NCBI GenBank assembly: GCA_037954665.1 | Contig: JBBMOL010000139.1 | Coordinates: 1,096,232-1,160,231 of the forward strand | Direction of reading: 5' to 3' | DNA: 64,000 bases | Source of the DNA: Laguncularia racemosa | Taxonomy: Eukaryota; Streptophyta; Magnoliopsida; Myrtales; Combretaceae | Shown: positions 21,301 through 34,300 of the stretch, piece by piece | Layout of the letters: each line of letters begins with the position of its first letter | Numbering within the stretch: position 1 is the stretch's first letter | Translations under genes and position numbers: made by a program | The notes under the pieces: generated by a model | Databases searched by the model: none | Seen by the model: the letters and a program-made list of their open reading frames with translations, nothing else | Told to the model about the DNA's origin: nothing

Positions 21301-22714
21301 TGGATAGAACTAAGAATGTGAATTGTTTTGTTGGTTTCATCTGTTAGTTTGCTGAGAATGAGACTAGTAAGATGTTGTTTATTAGTGAGTAGTGTTTCAA
21401 AAGGTGTTGTGTGGTCATTAGCACTTGTATCAACTATCTAAGAACACATCTTATCACTTGAAGCTACAAAATGAGTTGAGGAAATATACATACCTACAAA
21501 ATGCAGTAAGGAGTTGTTACTAACATCAACATGTTCCTTACCCTTCATCATCTTGTATACTTCTTGGAAAACATTCTATAATACCTATAGGTTTAACATA
21601 TTAGCAACATAAGAATTCTTCACCTCGACACTATAGGTTAAATGATCAAATGGAGTATTAAAGCTATAACTCAACAATCATGTTACTCTATTTTACAATG
21701 CGTTGCCATAGTTTGCCTTGTACTTCCTTTCCTATTCCTTTTACCCTTAAACCAATCAATATAACCATCAACCCACACAGTTCTCAATTAAATGCCCTTC
21801 TGAATTACAATGTACTGCCATAGTTTGCCTTATCTTTTCCTATTCCTTTTACCCTTGAACCAATCAACTCAAAATAGTTCTCAATTAAATGCCCTTTTGA
21901 ATTAAAATTCTTGCAAACCAACTTATTTCTCTTATTCTCCTTTTTGTCATTAGAGAACCATTTGGTATTGTTTTTGTTCACAAGGAAAGCAGATACATCT
22001 CCTTCAATTATTAAATTAGCGGTGACCTATCATTACCTTTCAACTTGTAAAATCAAATAAAATGCTCAACTTCCAAATGGCAAAGGATCTACTAACAAGA
22101 TTTGATTCCTTATTGATTCATACACTTCCGATAATCCCATTAAAAACTGTCAAACAACTCTATGATTCATATTATACTAATCTTTCTTGAAGACCACAAA
22201 TGCAATACTCTAAATGTCTGCAACTACAAGTGGAATAAGCATTTAGAGACTGTAATTTTGTCCTAATAATGCTTCAATTTATTATAGTAAATTTTAACAG
22301 ATTGATTTCCTTGTTTGATATTCGAGATTTCATATTGTAATTGAAAAATCAGAGGTATTGTTTAGATATTTTCTTCTAAAGTTCAGTAGCTGATTAAGCA
22401 TACAAGAAACTTTGAGATAATTTTGCTACCATTGAATTTAATAACCAGCAATGTATTGTATAATCACAATGAGTCCATTTAATCAAATCATTAGATCTTT
22501 GCTCTAGTTTCATCAATATTCCATTGATAAACCTTAATTTTAATTTTGAACCCAATGTTATGCATATAAATCTAATCCAGGCTAGAAAATTTGTTCCATT
22601 AAAGATAATGTTTCCAATTAACACCCCTGGACTGTCAAATCCTAATATATGTAGTGGATCTGTATTCATGGAGTCGCTTGATTGATTATGAATTTGATTT
22701 CCTTGATTATTCAT
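18306..22714 (-). pseudogene. Copia-4 gag-pol polyprotein, heavily broken
   Basis: Minus-strand pieces: gag start 22714-22394 (PLHILGFDSPGVLIG, FNGTNFLAWIR, WTHCDYTIHCWLLNSM); integrase tail 20455-20246 (LINRIPIAVLNWKTPYE, CLCYVANL, RCVFLGYAS); reverse transcriptase 19888-19424 (SKWVYKIKYTIDKSVERY, LVAKGFTQIEGKDY, YDWPLYQVDINN) and 19321-19139 with YVDE where YVDD is expected; RNase H 18867-18595 (DWGACP, RKSITGYC) and 18497-18306 (KTKHISIDVNF). Stops and frameshifts are dense between them. The protease-integrase core at 20500-22300 is too decayed to delimit. Confidence 0.8.
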
Positions 22715-22769
22715 TGGAACACTAAAAACAAATTAAATTGTAGAGTTGAATGAAGAAGTGTTACCGGAT

Positions 22770-22782
22770 TGCTCTAATAGCA
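22770..22782 (-). other. Primer-binding site of copia-4
   Basis: The minus strand reads TGCTATTAGAGCA next to the 5' LTR, two mismatches from the initiator-Met site TGGTATCAGAGCA. Confidence 0.7.
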
Positions 22783-23042
22783 CGAGAAAATTCAAGCTTC
22801 TAATCAACAATTTGGAATCAACATTGCTATGAATATTGCAGAACTTGTGAAAAAAGATGATTGAAAATTCTATCTATTATATCAATTCATAGTAGTTCTA
22901 GGTATTTATATGATAGCTAATGACTACTAACTATCTTAACCAACGCACATGCTCTACATGTGTAACAAGTAAAATACAAAGGCTAAGTAATACAACTGAC
23001 TACTACTATAGACTAATAAATATTAACTAACAAGTCTTCACA
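22783..23042 (-). repeat. 5' LTR of copia-4
   Basis: Plus strand CGAGAAAATTCAAGC to GTCTTCACA, with the initial TG now CG. CTAAG follows. Confidence 0.8.
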
Positions 23043-23047
23043 CTAAG

Positions 23048-24811
23048 CTGAGCAGTCTCTAACCATCTCACTAACATTGCATAAGGAAACTTGTATCTCT
23101 ACCACAACACTACATAGACTAAGTTATATAAGTTCACAATGAACTCCTTAAGGATGCTTACACACAGTGTGCCATCAATCAACAACATCGATCAATCACC
23201 ACATAAATGAAGGAAAATAATATAATTTGCAGTAAAGACGATGATAAAGCTACCTAATCAACTAAGTACATTATGTAGTCCATTTTCAGGATTGGCTACC
23301 TGCAGTGTGTACTTATATAACAACGTCTTGTATGCTCAACACACTCATAAAAACACTTCCAACTCAAAACAGGAGTTCAACGTTTTTTAGCCAATTCAAT
23401 ATGCAACTTCGTCAATTTTGACCCAATTTTATTAAGAAACTTGAATCTTTGAAGATACTGCGACCAAGTACCAAAAACACTTCCATGTATGAATGTATGG
23501 TATATATATACCATAACATGTATGATTTCCAAAACTGAACAATAACTCCTCGAGAATGCATCAAACTACCTATAAATGAAGAAAATGCGAATTCTTAACT
23601 TACATGCAAAAACAACCCATAACGTACCTTGATCAAAGTTGGGATGATAATGAAAGCTACTAGAATCCATAGACTAGAGTTTGAACTGGGGAAAAATAGT
23701 GCTTGTTTCATTGGTTCTATTCACTTTATGCATAGCACAGGAACACAACTTCGAAAAAATTTCTTAACATAGATGTTCTCTACTAAAAAAAACTCATTGA
23801 ATCAAATCTACATCATAGCATGAATTAATCATAAAAACACACTAACATGTCAAACAACTAAATATATAAAGTTAACATGTCAAAATGATCATGGAAAAAA
23901 AGGTACATAAGTAAGGACATATAGTGACTAGGATCTCACTTTGAGTACATGAACATGTAGTCATTACCATCACTTGTTCAAGATTATAGAAATTGTCTCA
24001 AATAGCAATTTAAACATCTACACTACTAGCATCATCAAAGACTCATAGTTAAAAACCATATGACTACCTAAGAATCAAACCTCCCAAGAACTTTTGATTA
24101 GCGCCACCTTCAAAACTACTGAGGATCAAACCACAACTTGTTTGGCCACCTAAAACTAATATATGCACATCCGTGCACTTACCCATTCAAAGGTCAAATT
24201 CAATTTTATCAACTAGAATTGATCCTATTTATATCAAAATTAGAAATCCTCTAAATTCTAACACACAATATAGTGATTAGGATTTACTCTTAGGCAATCA
24301 AGAGGCTAGGAACCACTTCACCTATACACATGTTCTAAGTTTAGAAAATAATTATAAACACAAGATTAGAATAATTAAAAAATAAAGCAAGTAAATACAT
24401 AGGTGGACAACATAGGATGGCACCATAGGTATGGTGTTAAGCCTTATGAATGTAATTGAGAATATCCACTTACAATGCCCATGTCAAGAAAAACCTAATT
24501 ACATTTGTACTTTATTACACACTCAAATTGAAAGATTAAATGCGAGCCATTGAATGGAGCAAATAGATGGCTTGAATCCATTATCCATAGCATACACATT
24601 TGATCATTCCTAACCAATCAAGGAGACATGTCACATGCATACACACATGGTATTACCGACATAGGCTCTTATGGGAATTGAGGATGCGAATTATTCCATA
24701 AACATTAGGATATTCAATCTTATGAATTGTGATTTTTAATTTTATTTATTTTAACAAAAGTGTTAACATTCTAATTATCAATACTCCATTACCACTACCA
24801 CTATTACTACC
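23048..24811. other. Intergenic AT-rich DNA, nothing recognised
   Basis: No ORF or repeat with an identifiable family. A short palindrome TATGGTATATATATACCATA lies near 23500. Confidence 0.5.
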
Positions 24812-24816
24812 ATTGC

Positions 24817-25440
24817 TGATGAAGATCACGCTAGGAGGATTGATCTAAGGATGATCGAGATCAAGCTAAGAGGATTGGACCAAGGAGCATGGCCCTATTT
24901 GAAGTGCGGAGCGCAAACGTGAAAGTTGAGGAAGAGATTTAAGGATGACAGCTTCAAGACCAATGAAGGCCACCGGCTTAAGTGGTCGACGTAAATCAAA
25001 ATGAAAGCCGGTTTGAGGATTTTAAAAGCCTGACTTTGTAATATTTTAGGCCATCGGCGTTAAATGTTTTTCCTTTAGTCAAATTAGGTTTTTTTTTTAT
25101 GTCGTTTTATATACTCATTCTTGTGGGACTATAAATAGTCGTCGTACACTCATTATAACACAATTAAGAATTAAGAAAGTCTATTCATAAATTGAGAGAG
25201 GATTTCTCTTTGGTTCTTCAAAGAACTATCAACCTTATCGGGTTTTGAATCTGTGGCGTTCACTCTAACTTATAAATCGATCATTCTATAATCGATTGTG
25301 GCGTTAACATCTATACCAAGGTTCTTGTCTCATTTATAGACAACGGGTCGCAGTTCCATCGTTCTTAATAGATTCGTAGGTTGTGAGGATTATCAAATCT
25401 AGGTTTTGGGTTTCGTCACGGGTTGGTGGGATTCGCATCA
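24817..25440 (+). repeat. Solo LTR
   Basis: 624 bp beginning TGATGAAGATC and ending TTCGCATCA, flanked by ATTGC on both sides (24812-24816, 25441-25445). Inside, GGACTATAAATAG at about 25126-25138 looks like a TATA box, with a plausible transcription start after it. No internal element sequence adjoins it, so it is best explained by recombination between the two LTRs of a lost element. The orientation follows the TATA box. The family is probably gypsy but not proven. Confidence 0.75.
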
Positions 25441-25849
25441 ATTGCCACTACATCTACACGCTTTTAACTTAAGTTTAAGTAGAAAAATATTATTAAGGTC
25501 CTCCATGCGTGCTTCTCCCACAAGAGTAGGGAAGGGTAGGGCATGGCAAATGGTGAATTATTTTGCTCACATTCCCTTGCCCACCCACAACCACTTTGTG
25601 CCAAGTCTAATAATATATGTAACTAACTAATTGTTAACGAAACCTCCTGAGTCCCCTAAAAACTCTTAAAACTTGATATCTAAACTCAAACTTAAATATT
25701 TCATGGCCACGTGATTTCTCCGTGTGAAAACACCACTCAGTTAGGAAAACCTTCCTTGTGAGCATTAGTGGACACCATGTCACGTTTGTTGTTATGTAGC
25801 CAAAATTCTGGAAATCTTTGGAAACTTCAAAAAGCTCCTTTTTTAAAAG

Positions 25850-27180
25850 TTCTAGAAAATTTTACTTCAAACTCCCTATCAAGACTTTGTTTGGTAAATT
25901 CAATACTATTTTCTTAACTTTAAAAATGAAGTAATAACTAAATTTTGTAACTATCTCTTGAATGTTGTTACATGAAAAATTTCATACATTTAATGAAAAT
26001 TTTATAATTTCACTAAAATGAAGTGTTAACTTAGAGGTTTTAATTTTGTAATTCATTTTGGTATCTATAGCTTCTCTCAAGATTTTACAATGAAGCTTCC
26101 CAAATATGTCACCCTAAGAAGCTCGTCGAATTGACATATTATCAAATCACAGTGACATATAGTCATTTTCCAATTTTTTCTTTCATGACCAAAATTGCAA
26201 TTTTATTTAAAGAGTTCATAATTCTTCAATTTCGATAACTCTATATTATTAATATTCAAAATATTTATAACTTCCCTAAAAAATTGTGACTTTCCTTATG
26301 ATGATGTAACTTTATATATTTTCCTTACTTTACTTCAACCTTGTATTTGTGCTCAAAATATTGTAACATTGCATATGCTTTATAAATATGCTTGGCTTCA
26401 TAAAACCAACATTTGTAACTTACTTTAAAAGTTTGTAATATACCTTAAAACTTCATAAGTTGCTTTAGGCATTCGTAGGTTGCTATAAGAATTTGTAACT
26501 TCAATCATTCATAAAACCACTAAATTTTTGGTAGTTTCACTTAACTTCTTCATGAAAAATATTTCGTAACAACCCTCATAGATACATAATTTTTCATAAA
26601 TTTAGTAAAATCACTCAAAAATCCATAATTTTTCTTATATTTCATAACTCCACTCAAATATTCCTAAATATGAAGCTTTTTGTAAACTCTTACAAGTTCC
26701 AACACGTGACACAAAACCTTGTAATTTACCACAAATATTCACAATTTGATATAAATTTCATAATTTCTCATAGTGATTAGTAATGCGTAAAAACGTTTCG
26801 TAGCAAAACTTCATATTTCTTAAGTTGACATTAATTCATAACTTTACATTTTGTAACTTCACATGCAACTTGCATAACTCTTCGAAATTTCGTAACATTT
26901 TGTAAAATCATGTTTTTTCCCTCTTAAAATCACACTCTATTTTGTGAATACTATAAAAGTTTGCAATTTCACTTATTTAATTTTGCATTTAATTGTAATT
27001 TTGTAATGCTACATAGGCTTTGGAATTTCAAAACATTTCATAAAATCACTCAAAAAAAGTGACTTCACTCAAAATTTCATAATTTACTCTTGTTACAACC
27101 ATTTCAATGCTGTTATAATAGCAAAACTTTGTAACCCACTATATTTTCGAGTTTCGTACCTAGAAAATGCTTCATATTGA
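25850..27180. repeat. AT-rich cryptic repeat of GTAACTT / CATAATTT words
   Basis: More than a kilobase made of irregularly repeated short phrases such as TTTGTAACTTC, TTCATAATTT, CTTCATAA and TTTCACT, spaced roughly 20-40 bp apart. The order is not periodic enough for a classical tandem array. Similar phrases recur at 30160-30310 on the other side of the Mutator-like remnant. No coding potential. Confidence 0.55.
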
Positions 27181-27236
27181 TCCTTCATATGGACAATACA
27201 CATTGAGAGCAAATATTTCAATTAATTAAGAAGATG

Positions 27237-28140
27237 ATGGACCAAGCATGGTAACTGATTCACCTATGTATGATGCAGTTGACCCATTGTCGGCTTCTAA
27301 ACCATCATGTGATGAAGAAGATTCAAGTAAGGAAGAATCAAATGAGGAAGTTGAAGGGTTAGCAAAAAATGATACAAATGTGGAAGGGTATTGTCTTGGT
27401 GAAGATGATAGGGGGTCATCGAAAGAGGAGGCTAGGTCTTAACAAATGTGGTAAATTTTATGTGTGTAGCATATCCTCAAGTGGTTGAGTAGTTAATATA
27501 GGCAACACAACATCCACAAGAGAGTCAAATGGAATGCATTGGGGTTAGAGACATGATTTCATTTTTCAACATAGGGGGGAGGTGATGGTTACATCACTTT
27601 TGAGGAAGAAATGAATGAGATATATACTAACTTAAAAGGAGGTGTTGAGCTAAGAAAAGGTATGATATTCAAAAATAAAGAAGAGTTAATGTAAGTCATT
27701 AAGATGTTCCACGTTAAATATCACTACGACTTTGTTGTTAAAGAATCGAATAGGTCTCTATGGTCCATATTTTGTGCAAAAAAAGGAAAGCCATTGCAAA
27801 TGGAGGCTGAAGACTTGTAAGAAAAAGTTGGAAGGTATTTTTGTTGTGATTATATTCCAAGGACCCCACACATGTGTCAATGCAGTCGTACATCAAGATC
27901 ATCTAAGGTTAGATTGTAATATGATGGCTAGAATCTTTGTGGACTATGTTAGGAAGAATCCTGATATGAAGGTCGCCGACCTTGGTGCAATAATTGAAAA
28001 TAGCTTTGGATACACAATTTTCAGGAGAAGGATGTGGGATGGTAAGGAAAGTGATTGAAACGATGTATGGTGACTGAGACAAGTCATACAATGAATTACC
28101 AAAACTTCTTAATCCTATCAAAATCAGTAATTATGATATA
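27237..28140 (+). pseudogene. Mutator-like transposase, N-terminal half, broken
   Basis: The frame 27248-27442 is acidic (PSCDEEDSSKEESNEEVE), typical of the low-complexity start of MuDR-type transposases. Further on, KGMIFKNKEELM, VIKMFHVKYHYDFVVKESN (about 27655-27750) and, after a frameshift, WRLKTCKKKLEGIF..I..GPHTC and DHLRLDCNMMARIFVDYVRKNP (27800-27965) match the MULE DNA-binding domain and its following segment. The end ETMYGDWDKSYNELPKLLN (about 28060-28110, a further frame) also fits. The catalytic DDE domain is not seen. At least three frame changes. Confidence 0.7.
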
Positions 28141-28563
28141 GAAGTCTTATAATGAACGTCATTGACCTTGTGCATTGCATGTTTTTGCCACTTTTAGAGG
28201 ACTTTACACTTGCAAGTCAATATAGTTATGGCTTCGCATGTTCAGCCTGGTTGTATTACGTATGGCATCTCTTAGTATTGCGCATGAAATGGGGAGAGCA
28301 ACAATTCTTTTTAGGTCTAAGCTTGGGATAAGTTCCCCTACATTGCTTCATTAACCAGATATGGTGTTGTCATTGAAATGGATAGGCCATTAGTAGCTTA
28401 GTGGAGGATAGCACGAGACATAACCCAGCATCCCACACACATTATGTAGGCGTATAAGGAAGCTTTTGATTAGAAATCTACAAACTAGGTTTATCATATC
28501 TCTTGTTTGCTTTTCAACCTTATATTATATAATGTAACCCTTTGCCAAAAGGTGTGTTTTCAA

Positions 28564-28800
28564 TGCTAGGTTATGTGGCAATCATATCCCAACGATCTGA
28601 TTGACACTTTTCCCCCATTCTATAGCATAAGAAGACACATTTGGACATCTCTAGTGCCATTGATCTGCTTCCACATTGTGGAGTTGTGCTTCTTCAAGCG
28701 CTTTTGCCACCAATTTGGGGGTTACCAATGGATCCCTCTTGATGTCAACATGGAACCCGACCTACATCAAATTAACCTATGAGGTGAATGAATGTCGATT
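28564..28800 (+). pseudogene. Plant-mobile-domain fragment
   Basis: The 69-codon frame 28573-28782 reads WQSYPNDLIDTFPP, RRHIWTSLVPLICFHIVEL, RFCHQFGG and IPLDVNMEPDLHQINL. Plant mobile domains, often fused to MULE transposases, read W.PY...I..LP......W....PLICF.IVE....RV.RQFG..Q.IP. Only this part is recognisable. Upstream 28150-28560 and downstream to 29400 may be the rest, too decayed to place. Confidence 0.6.
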
Positions 28801-31000
28801 AGCTGGAGTTACATGCAAGATACATTAGCTTCTAGGACTCTTGTCATGAAAACTTAATGCAATTAGAGTTGGGTGGTGGACTGCATCCAGATTACTTCCC
28901 CTAGTACAGATGTGTCAGTTAGCAGTACATAGGATGTATTAGGGTAGTTATTGGAATTTAGTAAATATACCTTCTTTACTTGAGTCATTTCCATTAATGC
29001 ATTTTCCTTTATTTGTAACCCTTCAGTAGATTTGCTTAGCTCATGATCTAACTGCAACAGTTACCTTTGTAGATGGAGGTGTATGGTTTGTCAACGACCA
29101 CGATAAGGTCGTACTATTCCCTCTCATTCATCAAAAGTTGCCATAACATGAGGAAGATTCAAAGCCATCAGTAGATCTTGTGCCTACACCAACTCTTCGT
29201 GTTAAAGGTAGAGGCACTGGAGTTATAGAGGGACAACAAAGGGATAGACAAGGCCCACATCACAATGCCCCACCACATATTTCCCTAAAGCATAGGTGGA
29301 CTAAGGATGTTATAAGTAGCTTGGCTCCAAAGGTTAGCTTATTTGTCACCCCCCGATGTCACTCCTTTAGTGAACCATTTCCGACACCACTTGCTCTTCA
29401 GTAGATACTCATTATTCTACCTAAAATCGACAAGAGCTCACAGTCTTTGATGCAACTGAGTTCAGTGCCACCGCGAGATTTGGAAAAGCCTCCTGAGCTT
29501 CCTCCCACACGAGTCACATGCTCCCCTTACCACTAATGCTCATAGAGGTATAGAGCGTAAATCTATGTTATTTTGAGTGGTTAGACACTTCACTTTACTA
29601 AAAGTATTAGCAAGCGGGATTAGATATGTCTTGGATTTTTTTAATGAAATTTTTTAAACATAGTTGTATTCCTAATCAATTTAAGTATGAAATTCAAATG
29701 TTCAAATCATTTTTTCACATTTTGCCTCTTTTCTTGTGCACTTCCTTGTTTTTGCATTTTTCTATCTTTGCATTACAGGTTTCAACCACCCATTACTTAT
29801 GAAGTATGAAATTTAGATTTCAATTTTGCAATCCATAGACTACGGTTAGTGTTAGAAATGTTTTAAATCAATTTTTTTCCTAAGTTTCTATTGTGTTTTC
29901 TTGTTGGACTTGGTAATGTTTGAAATTGCTCTCCGATTGGTTTCAACTTTGTTTACTTGTTAGAGTTACTAATGTCTATAATTCGTTGAGATCTTCTATT
30001 TTAGGTAGTATTCTATTGTTTTTGCAGTTGGATCTACAAAATTTAGGAAGGAGACACATGCAATGCGTGCACCTTCAGTTCTCACAACCTTATTTCTGCA
30101 TTATCTTTTCTGTCAGCCCTATTTCAATACCATTTAAAAAGGGAAAAAAAAAAAGGTAAAAAACTCCTAAATTTTCTACAAGGTTACATATTTTTCTTAA
30201 TTTCACTTAAACTGCATACTTTTACTAAAAATGCTGTAACTACGCACAATCTTTTGTAATTCCGTCATATTTCGTATATTATAAGCATTTGTGACTTTAC
30301 ACTAGAAATGTGAACGTGGTCATTATCTCATGGTTTGATTTTGTCTCAGAATTATGCTGTTAAAACTCTTCATGATTTCACAGTATCTCTCGCTACTATG
30401 CTGAAAATTTGTCATTTATGCTTAAAATCTCGAAGCATGAACTTTCTACAGAATTTTACCGTGAATCGCCAAGCATGGTCCCCTGTACCTAGAGCCCTTA
30501 ATTATGTCATCTCATGTACTTTTCCCGAAGTTATGGTCTGTTATCTTCTTAAGAAGTCAAGAATCATAAGAAAATACCAAAGTCATCAAAACACTAAAAT
30601 CTTCTTCACTTTCATCGCATATTAATATAATTTGCCGCTTCACCCCATACTGGGAAGACCGGACGAGAAGCGAATCAAGAGCTGCAAGCGATAATGAAAT
30701 TATCGAAGACCATCCAGAGTAGTGAGAAAAGAAGCAAAGCGATGGACCATCTTTTACAAGAGGTGATTCGAAGGACCTTAAACGCAGACCAAAAAAAAAA
30801 ACCCAGAACGGAGACAACTACTGCACACTTTTAAGTACCGATCCTACAAAAATTAACGGTGGATTGAAGAATATATCTCTCTTAAATGTTGTTACAACTG
30901 AATCCACAGAGCACACTAAGCATCTGGCAAAAGAAGAAAATAATCGTGGGCAAATTGGGTAGAAAATCACGACCCCTGCCAAAATTTTCCCCAGCTTAAA
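28801..31000. other. Intergenic DNA, decayed transposon remains probable
   Basis: Short open frames only. 29180-29404 is a proline- and arginine-rich frame that could be the tail of the Mutator-like/mobile-domain protein but has no decisive motif. 30160-30310 repeats the AT-rich phrases of 25850-27180. Confidence 0.4.
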
Positions 31001-31372
31001 GTTACGACAAAATCTATCTAGAACAAACTAATCTATAAGCAGACAGACCAGGGAACGAAAGAATCAATTCGTCATTTCACAGCTTGTTAGATACAGCAGC
31101 TGCCATCAAACAATGATCGGTCAGTTCTGACTAGCTCCTCCAAGGCTAGATCTTTTGCATAGACTCATCTGCTTTCATGCACAAGTGATGCGACTCCCCC
31201 TCAACTTAGCCTGGCAAACTTCAAAATCATCCTGGCCTCAAACAAAAGCCGCATCACTAAATATGGTGCCCCTCTTGCTGTACGGTGGGGGAAAGAATGA
31301 AAGAATACATATGAAGAGAGAAGCAGCAGAGATTTAGATACAAAAAATGTCATCAAAATCTTCCCCAACAAA
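31001..31372 (-). other. O-fucosyltransferase 3' UTR (approximate)
   Basis: Non-coding sequence directly after the stop codon on the minus strand. The end is not defined by a clear polyadenylation signal. Confidence 0.35.
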
Positions 31373-34300
31373 TCACGTAGCTGACGATGATCTTGAATCT
31401 TCTGTTTTATTTGTACGGCACATGCAATCAGGACACGGGAAGGAATAGATTGAATCGCTAGGTCTTTTAAGCTCAAATCCCTTAGAATCACTGTGAGACC
31501 TCATATTTAGCATTTGCCGCTTGAAATTTTTCCATCTGCAAGAACGTAGAGACAATAACAATATGTATGACCACCAATTCAGAGATAATCCAGTGGAATT
31601 TAGCAAATATTTTATGGTGGATGATCTTGTATCTTCTGTGTAAGATGTGCCTTTCTTTTTATATCTTTCACCAGAGTATCATGTGCATCTCAAATATCAA
31701 ATTATCAAGACATTGAAATTTGGGGCGGGGCAGGAGAGAGGAAACATGTCATGGTTTATATTTCTCTTTCCTCTATGCTGATCTCACAAGAGAATAGTAA
31801 TGAGGTCCTCCTCGATGCAGTAAGTTATTTTCTTGGCATATACACCTATTCATTTCGATTATTTCTCTGCTAACTAGAAGTTTACTCAATTTCTTCTTTC
31901 CTACTGTTCCCAAGAAACTCAAGCACATTTCCTAATTCCATCAAATTTCTTCCATTCAAGCAAGTGTCTAGTGGAAAAATGACTAGATTTGTTTACACTG
32001 CATTTGAGCTCACCTAACTATAGTCAAGAATTATTTGACAAAGACTTGGTGATATAATCTCTCTCCTTATTCTTTTGCCCAGCAACCCCACCACCACCAA
32101 AATCCACCACCATACCATGCCCCCCCTCCACCCCACACCACACCCACCCCCAACTCCCCTCTAAAGAACAGGAGATAAATGATAGAAGTGCATACCCAAT
32201 GTTGGGATTATCAAAGATTAATGCTAACTTCCGTTTGTCTGGCCTGATTGTCTTGGAGTGTCCACCATATAAGTACCTCCGATGGCCCATCAGGAAGTGA
32301 GGAAAGTTTCCGCCTTGTGTTGTGACAAACACCTCACTGTGAAGGCATACAGTGTAATCTATAGCGGCCATCCTGGAAGAAAAGTTCTAGAAGAGATACT
32401 ACAAGTCAAAACAGCAGTCAAAAGATAAGACCAAAGACAAAAGGTGCTGTGGAAGGTTTCAACCTTAAACGGAGCTAGCTCCTCCTCTGATGCCAGCATC
32501 TCTTTAGTTTTAAGATGAGGAAACATCTTCAGAAGTGGTGCCATTGTTTTCTCAGCATTGTATATTTTTCCAGATGCTAAATAAATCGATGTGCTTTTGT
32601 CAAAGCCCATTCCCCTCAGCATCAAACCAACCTGGAAAAGCACAATAAAAGACATAAAATGATCAACAAATAATGCGGTTCTTTGTAACAAAGACAGACC
32701 TAAAAAAGGAGAAAAATAAACTATAGGAAAGAATGAAGCAAGCTCAGCAGAGTGATACACCAAGCAAACTCTACATTAATATGAGATCAGCAAATCTAGT
32801 TACAGATTATCAGATAAAACTAGTATTTTGGTCTCTCAGAAGCCCAATTGAAAACAAACAGGCTGAATTCTTAATCCTGTAACCGTTATTTAACTATAAC
32901 ATATACAGAAATCAGTAAGTAAACTGGAGAAAATACTTAACAATTAACATGTAGAGAAAATGTGAAAACATATAACAGAAGTTTAGAACATTCAATTTTA
33001 AGAAGTAATCACTATCTTAATAATTGTATTTCAATCCAAATAAATGCTATGAGAATTCTGGCTCAAACTTCAGTTTTTAATTCTTTATCCTTATTTTTCC
33101 TTTTCTTGCCTCAAGCAAAATTCATGTGTATAATTACCCAAAAAAATTCTATTTATATCTGTCATGTGCACACTACTACTTAGAAAGCTACATTTCATCC
33201 CGCTCTCTCTATCAAATCTTAAGAAGTAATCACTATCTTAATAATTGTATTCCAATCCAAACAAATGCTATGAAAATTCTGGCTCAAACTTCAATTTTGA
33301 ATTCTTCTCCCTCATTTTTCCTTTCCTAGCCTCAAGCAAAATTCATGTATGTAATTACCCAAAAAATAACCCATGTATATCTGTCATTTGCACACTATTC
33401 CCTCCCTCCCTCTCTTTGTGAAATATGGACTAAAAGAAACAAGAGGATTTTTAAAAATGAATCTGAGATGCACGGTACACAGGGAAAGCTCCTGTATGTT
33501 TTCCACATTTTTGGCAAGAGAACAGCATGTAGCCTTTATCATGACATCTCCTAAAAACTTTTTTTAGCAATGGGCCTAGTACCTTCTCGATACCATTTCT
33601 CATGTTTCAGTGAAGAAAAGAAGAGCCACCTAGCAAGCTAGGTAAAATATAACTGGCTGCAAGCACTATAACATCATTGAAGTATATTATACAAACCATT
33701 ACCTCCAGAGGCGTGAGAGGACACTTCCCATTCATCCTAATAGACCCAGGGCGTATAACTCGACCAGGTTTTGTGAACTTCCCTCTCCAACCCTTTTCCC
33801 TTGCAGCAATCATATCTAATTTTTCCTGCTCTCCACCGTCAAATACACAACAGGAAAAAGCAACCATATCCTGTGTATTCCGAGAGATTCAGATACAGAC
33901 TAAATAGCTTATAATATATAAAGAATTATGCTACTAAAAAACCTCATTAAGAGAGCTAACCTCCTCGAAACGAAGATGAACAGATATGTATTTTCCCCCA
34001 TTTTTGGCACTATGTTCTTTCATTCTAGCTACCAAAGCTTCTCCTAAACTCAATATAGGACTTGCAAATCTTAATGCCTTATAATTTGCTAAGCATCGGA
34101 GTCGTTGGACTGCCGGAGGAGCATCAAACGACAATCGATTTGCAAAAGGAGAAATCCTTATCACCCTGTCCATACATAGCAGACAAAATCATGGCAAATT
34201 AGCGATATAGTCAAGTTTTCCAGAATGTTATGTAACAAAACATGCTTAGAAAATGCATGGCAGAAAAATTTTCTTTTACTCGACAGCAAAATGTGGTTAA

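Larger units (their letters stand above)
17964..23042 (-). mobile_element. Copia-4: decayed Ty1/copia element
   Basis: LTRs 17964-18223 and 22783-23042 (both 260 bp) share long words such as AATCAACATTGCTATGAATATT and AATAAATATTAACTAACAAG. CTAAG duplications lie at 17959-17963 and 23043-23047. The minus strand carries gag, integrase, reverse transcriptase and RNase H pieces. Primer-binding site (minus TGCTATTAGAGCA) and polypurine tract (minus GGGGTTAAGGGGTAGA) abut the LTRs. More decayed than copia-2. Confidence 0.9.

Noticed and set aside
30557..30817. Minus-strand frame of 86 codons
   Set aside because: No recognisable motif and no splice or codon evidence; it lies in decayed intergenic DNA.
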